Shown: positions 34,133 through 44,804 of the stretch, piece by piece
Numbering within the stretch: the first letter of the stretch is position 1
Layout: every line of letters begins with the position of its first letter
NCBI GenBank assembly: GCA_014529385.2
Contig: CM043958.1
Coordinates: 84,023,025 to 84,085,024 of the forward strand
DNA length: 62,000 bases
Origin: Adiantum capillus-veneris
Taxonomy: Eukaryota; Streptophyta; Polypodiopsida; Polypodiales; Pteridaceae
Direction of reading: 5' to 3'
Program-made: the position numbers and the translations under genes
The notes under the pieces: model-generated
The model's database searches: none
Told to the model about the DNA's origin: nothing
The model's input: the letters and a program-made list of their open reading frames with translations, nothing else

Positions 34133-35205
34133 TCAGATCGAGGCTCGGGGCAGCACTGCAGGAGGCTAGAGTCACCAACTCAGATTGGAGTGAAATTCGA
34201 TAGGCGAAGACACAGCCCCAAATCTCGTGGGCGAGCCCGAAGGGCTCGGTGTTGTCAGAATTTCATTCTGAGGTCATCTCGGCCACCGTTCGGCTTCGAC
34301 AAAGGTCTGCGCAGGCCATTTTCGACTACGTGGTCTCGACAGGTGCAGATCCGACTCTGCAAATTTGGGGTTTTCGGCCTACGACTGCAGGTGCTGAGGA
34401 TACCGACACTCCCAGAGTGTTGATTTATGGCTGTCTACACATCGAAGGACGGCTCACAGTTCTTGGAGGCGTGTCACATACGACACGGGCGCATCTACAC
34501 ACAGACTGTAGGCGACATCCACTAGTTCATCAGGTAGCTTGTGTTTGCTGCTTGATATTCCAAATTTCATCCTGAAATTACAGGTAATTCCACATGGGAT
34601 GTATTGTCAGAGATGATGTATGTCTGTTGAGGGTTTGCTGGCTTGTGAGTCACACAGCAAACAACCGCCGCAACGGTTACAGCATACAGTGGGAAATTTG
34701 TGGATGTATGACTTTGTGGGAAGTCTATGTACTGTCAGATTTACTGCAGCCTTTTTTGAGGGTCGAGTGAGGTTTTATTGAGCTGGGGGATTCTCGAATG
34801 TTGAGATCCTTTCGGTGATACAGGTCTTGGAGCGATCCCTCGAGCACCCTTAGATAGGCAGCTAGGATGTACTGACTGTGAGTTAGACAGTTGGGATTGC
34901 ATCTTTGCTTTACTGCCGTTGAGGCATTGTCACAGTCTATGCTTATAGGACAGTGAGAGACAGTACAGGTGCAGGACAGGTTTACCCGCAGCTTACAGTG
35001 TTAGAGAGACAGTGTTTTTTGAGCTGTTTTTTGGTCTGTTTTTTAGTACACCAGAGCCATTTTACAAAGGAGACTCTGCCAAAATTTTTGCAGAATCTGA
35101 AGCTTTCTTGGTTCATTTGACAGGTTGATATTGGTTTAGAGGTCAGTTTACAGGGGAACTCTGCCGAATTTTTCGCAAGAAAGTAAACTATTGTGAAGCG
35201 TAGCT
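34133..35205 (+). other. Long untranslated leader of Copia copy 2
   Basis: It is colinear with the leader of copy 1 and also about 1.07 kb long, so the long leader is a family trait and not an insertion in one copy. No domain is recognised in the short frames it contains. Confidence 0.6.
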
Positions 35206-35957
35206 ATGGCTGGATCACAGGACACTGCTCTTTACAATATCAAGAAGCTGGATGGAACCAATTTCCCATTGTGGAAGAAGCAGATTTGGCACGTGTTGGT
35301 ACAAAAGAAGCAGATAAAACCTATAAAGCTCAAGGGGATAAAACCAGAAGATATGGACGAAGATGAATGGAGCGAAATGGATGAATTGGCACTTTCTACC
35401 ATTATGCTGACTTTGGCAGAAAGCGTTTACTTCAATGTAGTAGACGAGATGTCGGCTTATCAAGCATGGTTAAAGCTAAGTGATCTTTATGAGAAGCAGA
35501 GTGCAGCTTCATAGGTATACTGGCTTAAGAAGCTTGTTGACTTGAAGATGAAAGAAGGGACACCTATGACCATGGTGAGAAGAACAAGTCCTCAGTGAAG
35601 ATTCAAGAAATAAATGTGACAAACACTGTTGCAGAGGATGACAGTCTAGTGTCAGGAGACATCTACTTCTTGAAGAATACAATGGACTCAGCTCTTCTTA
35701 CAGTATCTGATGGAAATGCACTGAGTGACTGGATTATAGACTTAGGGGCATCACTTCATGTGTCTCCAAACAAGGAGTGGTTTACCTCTTATGTGACCAC
35801 TAAAGATCATGTTCAGCTAGGCAATGGGCAGACATGTGAGATCTTAGGTGTTGGAGATGTTCAATTGAAGTTTCAGAATGGCTCTTCTTTCACGTTGAAG
35901 AATGTGAGACATGTTCCCGCAATTACAAAGAGCTTATATTGGCACAGGTTTACTTGA
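35206..35957 (+). pseudogene. Copia copy 2 gag-protease, internally deleted
   Basis: The Gag N-terminus (35206-35511) is identical in layout to copy 1 and stops at the same TAG (35512-35514). A 421-bp deletion at about 35569 joins the early gag directly to the region just after the zinc knuckle and also shifts the frame. The protease active-site motif reads D-L-G-A instead of D-S-G-A (about 35742), so the catalytic Asp remains but the adjacent Ser is gone. The frame ends at the same frameshift region as copy 1 (about 35930-35957). Confidence 0.9.
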
Positions 35958-37818
35958 TGATGCTGGCTACGCCACCACTTTTGGACAGAACATGTGGAAG
36001 ATATCCAAGGGTTCTATGACAGTAGCACATGGAGTAAAGTCTGGAGGACTTTACATGATTTATGTATCAAATGTCTCTAAAAATGTAATCAATGTAACCG
36101 AGTAGCCGAACGTTTCTTTGTGGCATTGCCGGTTAGGACATATGTCTAAGAAGGGAATGGAAATCTTGTCTCGTTCTGGTTATTTGCCTGGCTTTTCATT
36201 TAATGATTTTGAATTCTGTGAACATTGTCTGTATGGTAAGCAAACACAGCAGCCACATAAGCATAGAAGCAGTAGAAAAGATACACAGTTGGCACTTGTT
36301 CATAGTGATTTGTGTGGACCTATGCCTAACCTATCTCTAGGGGGAGCTTCTTACTTTATGGCATTTATAGATGATTACTCGAGGAAAGTATGGTTTTACT
36401 TTCTCAAGCACAAGGATGAAGCGTTTAGTGTTTTCAAAACGTTTGTGACACTTGTGGAGAATCAGAGTGGCAAGAAGCTTAAATGCTTACGCACTGACAA
36501 TGGTGGAGAGTATGTTTCAAAGGCCTTTCAGGACTTTTGTGAGTCAAAAGGTATAAAACGTGAACTTACTGCTCCTTACAATCCTCCTCAAAATGGTGTT
36601 GCTGAGAGGATGAATAGGACCATACAAGAGAAGGTCAGAAGTATGTTGTCTAATGCACAGCTGCCAAATGGGTTTTGGGCTGAAGCTGTATCAACAGCTG
36701 TTCATCTTGTAAATAGATCTCCTAGCAAGGTTTTGCAGAAGGATTCAGTGCCAGAGATGGTATGGTCAGGCAAAATTCCCTCATAAAAGCATCTCAGAGT
36801 CTTTGGCTGTGAGGCATATACTCATGTTCCAAAGGAATTTAGGAACAAACTTGAGCCAAAGAGTAGAAAGTGCATCTTTCTAGGCTATGCTAATTCTGGT
36901 GAGATGGGGTACAGACTTTGGGATCCCAAATCCAGAAAGGTTATCTGCAGCAATGATGTTCACTTTAATGAATCCAAATATCATTCTAAACCAGAGAGAG
37001 TTGAGGAGATTAGAAGAGTTGTCTTCCAAGAAGATGGACCTGCACGTGCAAGACAAAATGCCAGAGCTCAAGAGGAGCAAGGACAGGATAGACTGGAAGC
37101 ACAGGTTGTGGCTGAGCCTGAGCCACCTATTATGCGCAGATCTGGACGTGTCACACGACCTCCTGATAGGTTTGTTCTATCTATGAATTATGTCATGTTG
37201 ACTGATTGCAATGAGCCTTCATGTTACAAGGAAGCAATGCAAATGAAGGACTCCGGGAATTGGCAATTGGCCATGCTGTCAGAGATGACAGCTCTGCATA
37301 AAAACCAGACATGGAAGCTAGTTAAATTACCACGGGGCAAAAAGGCTCTACCCTATAAATGGGTTTACAGGTATAAGATCACCGCTCATGATAGTCAGCC
37401 AAAGTACAAAGCAAGGCTTGTTGCCAAGGGCTTTAAGCAAGAACAAGGCATTGACTTTGATGAAGTCTTCTCTCCGGTGGTCAAGATGACTACATTGAGA
37501 TTCTTTCTTGCATTGGTTGCCATATTAGATTTGGTGTTGCACCAAATGGATGTCAAGACAGCGTTCTTGCATGGTGATTTAGATGTGGAAATTTACATGC
37601 AGCAGCCAGAAGGGTTTGTTGAGAAAGGCAAGGAAGATTGGGTATGCCAGTTGTTAAAGAGTCTTTATGGCTTAAAACAATCACCGAGGGCATGGTACCA
37701 TAAATTCCACAAGTTTATGCTTTCTCAAGGCTACAAACGTAGTGAGTTCGATCACTGTCTATATACAAAGAAGGCTAAGGATGGCAGTTGGTTGATCCTT
37801 ATTTTGTATGTGGGATGA
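35958..37818 (+). pseudogene. Copia copy 2 integrase and reverse transcriptase, N-terminal part
   Basis: TAG 36103-36105 precedes the GAG-pre-integrase finger (WHCRLGHMSKKGM), at the same site as in copy 1. The integrase core (HSDLCGP, TDNGGEY, QNGVAERMNRT) is open to a private stop TAA at 36784-36786, and the same frame continues through the end of integrase into RT (WKLVKLPRGKKALPYKWVYR, DVKTAFLHGDL, SLYGLKQSPRAWY). At the catalytic YVDD motif an extra G (about 37811-37814) shifts the frame, so the motif is split. Confidence 0.92.
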
Positions 37819-38767
37819 CATGTTGATTGCTGGCAAGCACTTGGAAGAAATTTCAGCTTTGATGTCAAAGATGGCAAAATCGGTTGACATGAAAGACATG
37901 GGTGAGGCAAGTCATATACTTGGTATGCGCATTGAGAGAGACACATCAAAGAAGTTGATTTGGTTATCTCAAACAGAGTATATTGACAAGGTTTTGCAAC
38001 GTTTCAATATGGAGAAGGGAAAGGCACTGAGTGTTCCATTTCCACCATATGTGAAACTTAGCAAACAAGATTGTCCTGTGTCTGAGGAAGAACAGGCTGA
38101 AATGGATAAGATTCCATATGCGTCTGCAGTGGCTAGTTTGATGTATGCAATGATTGCTACTCGCCCAGACATTGCATTTGCAGTGGGAGTAGTAAGTCGA
38201 TACATGTCAAACCTAGGCAAGAAACATTGGGAGGCAGTGAAAGGAATATTGAGATACCTGAAAGCTACAAAGAGTATGCGTATATGCTATGGGAGTCAGG
38301 AGCTAAGTGTAAAGGGTTTTACACACTCAGATTATGCAGGTGACTTAGACAACCGAAGTTCTACGTCAGGGTATGTCTTTACATTGGCTGGTGGAGCAGT
38401 ATCATGGCATTCTAGATTACAAGATTGTGTTACTCAGTCTACTACAGAGACTGAATATGGTGCAGCATCAGAGGCATGCAAAGAATCAATTTGGCTTAAT
38501 CGACTAGTAACAGATTTGGGAATCAAAGAAGAGATGCCTGTGTTATATTGTGATAGTCAAAGTGCTATACAATTGGCTCGCAATCCAGTTTATCACTCAA
38601 AGACAAAGTATGTGGATGTGAAGTATCATTTCATCAGGGAAATGCTCGAGGATAAGCAACTTCAACTTGTCAAAGTTCACACCACAGAAAATCCTGCTGA
38701 TCTACTTACAAAAGGACTTCCCTCAGAGAGCTTTGCACATTTTCGCAAGCAGTTAGGTGCAGGGTAG
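37808..38767 (+). pseudogene. Copia copy 2 reverse transcriptase end and RNase H
   Basis: Open for 319 codons after the YVDD frameshift. It includes the thumb and connection (IATRPDIAFAVGVVSRYMS) and RNase H (SDYAGD, STTETEYGAASEACKE, LYCDSQSAIQLARNP, ADLLTKGLPSESF), ending at TAG 38765-38767. The last 13 codons that copy 1 lost are intact here. Confidence 0.92.
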
Positions 38768-38856
38768 TACATCACTTCTCTACATCTCTTGTATATTAGC
38801 TTGTATAGTAGCTTCTCTCACACTTAAAGTACCACATTGGACTTTAAGTGGGAGGT

Positions 38857-39048
38857 TGTTGGGGTATAAAGCCCAATGTGGTCACCCAGGTAAGTGGGCG
38901 GGCCGCCAGGTATGTACACATATTCTTTTGTAAAAACCTAATAAGAACTCACTATGCTCTACACATTACAGTAGAGCGAGTTCACCATATCGTCGTGCTC
39001 TTCTTCTCGCACTCTCTCTCGCGTCGCACTTCCGCTCGTACTCCTTCA
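38857..39048 (+). repeat. Copia copy 2, 3' LTR
   Basis: 192 bp, preceded by the polypurine tract AAGTGGGAGGT and followed by ATCAC. Confidence 0.97.
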
Positions 39049-39158
39049 ATCACTCTGTTGGATTTGCATTACATAGCCAAGAGTGTTGGTGTAGGCTCTT
39101 AACTTCTCTACTAGCTTGGAGAAGGAGATGGATCTAGTCTTGCACTTTCACTTCACAC

Positions 39159-39198
<40 letters not shown>

Positions 39199-39515
39199 AG
39201 AGTATATCCCCCAAGATAGCCCCTTCTTGATTTGATCGACCCCTCTTCTAGCTCATGCTTGAAGCTCATTGGACCCCTCTAGGCCTAGTCAATTGTAAGA
39301 GGCATATCAAGCAACAAGGGTAGGTTTTGGGCAAGTTTCCTTCTTTCCTCTTTGAGGGAGAGAGGCTTGAAAATTTCTTGGATAACTATTTAATTAATTT
39401 ATATGCTCATTGGACCCCTTTTAAGTCTAGCCAACAGGATTCATGCACATCTTGAGGGCAACATGGGTAGGGACTTGACATGTGTCCTTGCTACCTCTTG
39501 AGGCTTGGGCTTACC

Positions 39516-39616
<101 letters not shown>

Positions 39617-39948
39617 CTCTCTCATCCCCCTAGATTTAGGGCTCGCCCCCTCCTTTGTAGGGATATTTTTGAGCACGACAAGCACCTCAAGCATCTTAGT
39701 CAACAAGCACAACAAGCACCTCAAGCTTGGGTGGGGTTTCCACCTCAAGCACAACCCTAGATTACCTAAGTTCAAAGCACTTCTAATACTAACTTTTGGA
39801 GGTCTTCAATGAAGCTAACCCTAAGGTCTTTAAGCTCCATTGGCTAGCCTTGCTCTTTGATAGATGACCACTCATTTGGACCCCTTTACCATTGGCCCCG
39901 TGTTGAGATAGATCTATAAGCACATGTCTACATTCTAACCCTTGTTCC

Positions 39949-42150
39949 AAAACCAAAGGAGTTGGTGGAGTGATTGGATGATCCATCCAATGGTGGCAAT
40001 ACTTATGTTTTGCACCACAAGTATTTCAATGAGCTAAAGATCATTGTGTACCCTTAGAAGATGATGGAGGTGTGTGACAATGCAGGTATAAGTTTTAAGG
40101 CCTAAGAGGCTTTGTAAAAAATTGTCACACGTGGTCAAAGGTCTGTTTACGCTGCTGCCAACACCTTAATTACAGTGTCCGCGTTGCAAAAAAGTGCACC
40201 AATAATGATGTTTCAAGATTTTTGGGTGGATTTCAATCTGCACGGAGGATGCCATGCCATTAGAAGACAACAAATTCTTCCACTACAATGAGTTCAACAA
40301 TGTGTTGAATTGTTGAAGCTCTAGGAGTTAATGATTAGATAATATGAGTTGACACAGGAAGAGTGTGATGGAAAATTTATATTTGTAATGACTCTTGATG
40401 AGCAGATTTTCAAGGGTCAATGGCTGAAAAGAGTAAGTGCTACGTTGCTGAACAGGGCCTTGGTGGGTGTGTGTCAATGTTGAGCTAAATGCCAACGAGA
40501 AGGGAAACACATGTTTAGGTGTTCAATCAGAGAATAATATTTGGTAGGGGGCATCTTTTCATCTCCCGCATGAGACACGTGAGTCCCTGAAATGCTATTT
40601 CAAGCACACCCCAATCGTTGATGGCATTCGACAACAACAAGAAGGACAAAGATTGTAGGTTTTAGGTCTGGGTACGTTCCAAGTTTATTGGCATTTGGCA
40701 GGAGACTTGAAAACTCTTAGTGTATGTTAGGGTGCAAGAAAGGTGCAATGTGATCTCTTTACATGCATTTATTTCTACTAGAGTACAGTCTCATTGGGAG
40801 CTGAGGGCAAAGGGTGCAATGGCCAACAAGTCAAAGGGGGGTAAGGGTAAGGGTGACAAAGTTGCAACCAATTCTGCGAAAGGTGTGCCCACTACACAAA
40901 TAGCGGGTAAAGCACTGCAACAATGGTTTCAAGGTATCCTCAATTGTAACCAGAGTGTATCCCCTAATCAATACATGGACAATCCAAATTGGGATCCTAT
41001 ACTATCGATTCCATTGATAAATGTGCATGTGTGTACCCTTCATGCCCGTCTATGAATTTTTTATTAATATGGAGCATAAGTTGCTTATGATCCATATTAG
41101 TTATGCTTGGATTATGGAGCCTACAGAGCATGCAAAAAGAAAAGAAGAGTGTATAAGAGAACTTAAATCTATTCTATCAAGTGTTGGTCTACATGGGGGT
41201 GCAATTGAGCTATCAAAGGACAAGAAGGCATCTAAAAGTACACAAGATCATCCTAATAAATATGTATGGTGGTAGTAAAGCTAAGAGTTTTCTTTCAGAT
41301 TATTTTGACTCCCAAAGTCCCAATGAGTTTCAATTGTGGAAAAAGGTATGTGACACTACGACCTCTAGAGGTAATGGAGCAGTCCTAGGAATTATGCATG
41401 CTTGTGTACGGTAGTCTGTAGATTATATTTTTTGTCTGCTTGAAAAGGCAAAGATAACTTGTCATGAGATATCCGCCTTAAAGTTTGTAATCAATAGTTT
41501 CATATCGCAAATGGTGGATGGATGGGGGGAGACACACATAACACATTACATGGTGGGTTGAACACTTTGTCTCTGCCGTCAAAATGCATCTGTGTTTGAA
41601 CTTAAGTTTAATTTTCTTTTCAAAAAGTTCTTTTTCACATAGTGCATTTTTTCTCGACACCTATGATTCATTAGATATTTGGAGTAGCCAAGGAATGGAG
41701 TGCTCACACTATCAAGAAAAAGCAGTGTATTTCAAAAATACACGGCATGGAGGTGGAAGGAAAAAGAGCAATGCCCTACATGAGATATTCAATTGGTTCT
41801 ACACAATTTTAGTGGGGAGAGAGAGGAAGAAGACTAGAGTGCCAAGAAGTTTGAAATGCCAAATAGGGAAAGTGGTTAGCGTGAGGCAATCACAATCATA
41901 TCATGCTTCGAGTGCAAACTATTGATTCCGACGATGGTTGGAGACAAGGTGGCGAAATGGTAGGCGTTAAGTGGAAAACTAATAAATTTTTGACACTGAC
42001 CATTTCTATTGTAAACATGCATTGTAATGCCAAGTAATTTGTTGACGCCCCAATCAGTGGTCCCATGGATCAAGTTTAGTCAGGCTATTTTGGAGTTTTT
42101 TCTTTTTTTTATTAGTTCTATTGAGTTTTTAAGTTTTTTAAAAATTGTCC
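39949..42150 (+). other. Unassigned region with coding-like remnants
   Basis: Several plus-strand open stretches look coding but are not recognised. 40720-41055 contains a basic Gly/Lys-rich segment (SKGGKGKGDK) and then QQWFQGILNC. 41021-41275 and the sequence up to about 41560 contain charged helical segments (ECIRELKSILSSVG, FLSDYFDSQSPNEFQLWKKV, ISALKFVINSFISQMVDGWG) in shifting frames. They may be exons of one decayed gene or element. I can assign no function, and no terminal repeats are evident. Confidence 0.4.
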
Positions 42151-42153
42151 GTA

Positions 42154-42162
42154 CTATATAAG
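42154..42162 (+). promoter_or_regulatory. TATA box upstream of the histone H3-like pseudogene
   Basis: CTATATAAG lies 71 bp before the first ATG of the H3-like frame (42233), a normal plant promoter distance. The stretch before it is T-rich. Confidence 0.55.
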
Positions 42163-42232
42163 TCAAAACTCACAACTTGAAGTTCATTTATGGTTTACAC
42201 ATTCTAGAAAATTCTCTCAAGCCCAAAGAAGC

Positions 42233-43377
42233 ATGCACTCATATCTTGCACCACATGGACAATTCACACGAGCAAACCACCACTACACGTCGATGTCACC
42301 ACCACCAGAATCTATGGCTTCAAATCGAATCCTCCTCCACATGTGGATAATCCAACACCCTAACCCACTCCAGATACCCAACAACCTCCCCAACCACCGA
42401 ATCTAGATGATCAAACCACCTTGCGGCAGATTTTTGGTGATCGCCCACCACTAAATCATGCCAACCGCACACCTCTGCCAGATCCCCTACAAATTTCATC
42501 TCTAAATAGACCCACACAAGAAACAAGAATAACTGAAAATGAATGTCGGGGTCTGATGCTAAATAAGGAGCCCTTGCCTGCTATCACAACACCTGGCATT
42601 CAAGCAACTACCGAAATTACGCCGCAAATGTTTTTCCCATGGTTCAAACAAAGGGTAATCAAAGTAATACCAGGTGACCCCGTTTCTGAATCACGAGAGA
42701 CCAACAGAATGAAGTTAAATGAAGAGATGGAAAAGAAACAGGAATCTGAGAGAGAATCACAAAGAATGCAAGAAAAACAGAGAACATAGAGAGAGCAAGA
42801 GGAGTGGCAGAGAGCCCAGGTCAAGAGAGCTCACTTGGCTAATTTACAAGCACAAGGAGAGGCAGAGAGGAAAGCAACAAAGGATAGAGCTCAAGTCGCC
42901 CAGCAATAAAAGGTTGGGAGATCAAGGCCTTCTAAAATTCCTCAAAGAGCCAAACAATGTGCAAAGAGGAAGAAGGACAATCTCACGCCTGAAGAGCAAC
43001 GGGCCCAAGAGGAGAGGAGGAAAAAGTACAAAAACAATCCTCCTCAATGGGCCAGGAAGGTGTCTCTTCCACCACCGCCAACATCACAAAAGAAATGGAG
43101 ATAGAGGCCAGTCACAATTGCTTTGTGAGAAATTCAAAAGTATCAAAAGACCATTGAACCAATCATACGAAAAGCGGCCTTCTCTTGGGTGGTGAGAGAG
43201 ATAATGGATGAATATAGTGATCCTGTTACATGCATACATCATGCAACTTTATTGGCCCTACAAGATGCTGCCAAGGACATTTTGGTGCAACTGTTCCAGG
43301 ATGGTGTGTCATGTATGGTGCAAGCTAAGCAAGTTACCTCTAAAAATATGGATTTAGCTCAAGAAATCAATTTGTAA
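42233..43377 (+). pseudogene. Histone H3/CENH3-like protein with long charged N-terminal extension, degenerate
   Basis: Histone H3 and its centromeric variant CENH3 form nucleosome cores. One frame from about 42340 to TAA 43375-43377 shows a Pro-rich start and a Lys/Glu/Arg/Gln-rich probable helical region (about 42700-43060, e.g. EEMEKKQESERESQRMQEKQ). A C-terminal histone fold follows. The fold includes EIQKYQKTIEPIIRKAAF, VVREIMDEY, LLALQDAAKDILVQLFQD and AKQVT, in the order alphaN, alpha1, alpha2, alpha3 of H3. Four in-frame stops interrupt it (TAG 42787, TAA 42907, TAG 43102, TGA 43126). The TGA stands where H3 has Arg, and at least two others fit Gln codons, all consistent with C-to-T decay. 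A frameshift near 42325 separates ATG 42233 (MHSYLAPHGQF) from the main frame. Loop 1 looks one residue longer and loop 2 two residues shorter than in canonical H3. The first leans towards CENH3. No intron is evident. Assignment to the H3 family is strong. CENH3 versus another divergent H3 is undecided. Confidence 0.8.
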
Positions 43378-43558
43378 ACTGAAGGGTGCCTGCATAAGAA
43401 TTAGTTTATCCCATGTAACCTCTCTTTATGAGATTTATAATCTTTTCATATAATATCAATGATTCAAATTTCTACCATTCTGTGCAATTGTAATAATTGA
43501 TTTTGTACATTGTGTTCTTTAATTATTTGAATTTCTCAACTTGTTAAATTTAAACTCA

Positions 43559-43777
43559 CCTCGACCATTCGACTAGCGGTCGGGGGGGCACCACCCGATG
43601 AATTTTTTACAAAATTGAGCAGTGAGGGGAGCGTACAGAGGTGGTGATCCGACCCCGCTAGGTGCCATCGTGTGTCGTCATTGTCTCCTTGCCTCTATAC
43701 GCTCCCCCTATTGCCCGATTTTGTAAAAACTTTACCATGCAGTGCCTCCTGGCCGCCTGATGCTCGAATGGTCAAGG
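43559..43777. mobile_element. TIR element (219 bp) just downstream of the H3-like pseudogene
   Basis: Its two ends are inverted copies over about 80 bp. Near each tip lies GACCATTCGA, and further in are TTTTTACAAAAT or its relative and GGGGAGCGTA. It encodes nothing. One end plus the adjacent H3-like 3' flank reappears inverted at 55180-55470, so the TIR element and H3-like flank have been copied together. Confidence 0.7.
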
Positions 43778-44804
43778 TTTTGTGCACGCATTGCAGAAAT
43801 GAAATTTATTGGACAATATGAAAAAAAAAAAACAAGTATAGAATGTTGACAAAAATCATTAGAAAAGATAAAATTATATTATATTGCTTTGGATATTATA
43901 TCATGGCTGATTAGTTTTTCTGCAAATTACATATGTGGATATGGTATGAATGATTGACTTGACGCCAAGGAATTAGGTTTGTCACCCCTTGACCTAGGTT
44001 TAAGGCACAATGGGAGAGGACTGACCCAAGGGACTTGTCTATATAAAGGCATACAATGCCGCCTCCTTGTCCACCAATATACATTTGTGAGCATTAAGTG
44101 AGGGAATCTTCAACAAGTATGGCACTTAATACTTTGCACCTGAGCAGCTCCGCAGAACCATTCTTGGAGAACTCCGTGTGAGAAACTCAAAGAATCAATG
44201 GCCTCAAGTGGCTTAAATAGTGCCACAGGGAGCTATCCCTACCCATGGGCATGTTGTGAGAACCTCCAATATGCATTGTGAACTTATGAACATGGTATGC
44301 CATCTACAAAACATTTTAAACAACTTTAATACCTGTTGTAAGGAACAATAGACAATCAACTAGGCTAAGAAATGTTTACCTCAGTTTCTTCATCCATCTC
44401 TTCACACATTATCCTTGTAAGGTCGATGCTAGAGCGATAATGTCCATCCATAGCGATCAGTGGTTTGGGTGGATGGAAAGCGCCTTCCGAGATGCTTTTG
44501 TAAAATGAGGCACATGATTAATTGATTTCTACAAGTGTACTTGCCACCATTTGTACCAACTTTTGTTCATTTTCATTGAGGAGAGGAAAGAGAGGCTTGC
44601 TAGGAGGCGTTTGTCTTCAAAGTCAATTTGAAATTTTACTTTCTCTTTCTTTACACTTGGATCCGTCATGCTCGCATAGATAGGAAGCACTAACATCGAC
44701 ACATCTTCTCTAAGTCCTATTGTTTTGTGTAACATTTGACGCACTAGTAACTTGTGTGTAGCAGAAATTGATAACATAATGAACATTTCATTAAGAACAA
44801 GTTC
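43778..44804. other. Unassigned spacer
   Basis: No gene I can support. A TATATAAAGG at 44040-44049 is followed by leader-like sequence and could be a promoter, but no convincing ORF follows. The minus-strand frame 44786-44529 is unrecognised. Confidence 0.45.

Larger units (their letters stand above)
33927..39048 (+). mobile_element. Copia retrotransposon, copy 2 (5122 bp), nested in the gypsy A LTR
   Basis: The 192-bp LTRs (33927-34118 and 38857-39048) are flanked by an exact target duplication ATCAC (33922-33926 and 39049-39053). It is the same family as copy 1, closely similar across its whole length. It has lost 421 bp of gag (equivalent to 14516-14936 of copy 1), including the zinc knuckle. 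Its LTRs differ from each other at 5 sites, the same as in copy 1, so the two insertions are of similar age. Confidence 0.97.

Noticed and set aside
33927-39048. Copia copy 2 as a segmental duplication of copy 1
   Set aside because: The two have different exact 5-bp target duplications and unrelated flanks, so each is a separate transposition.
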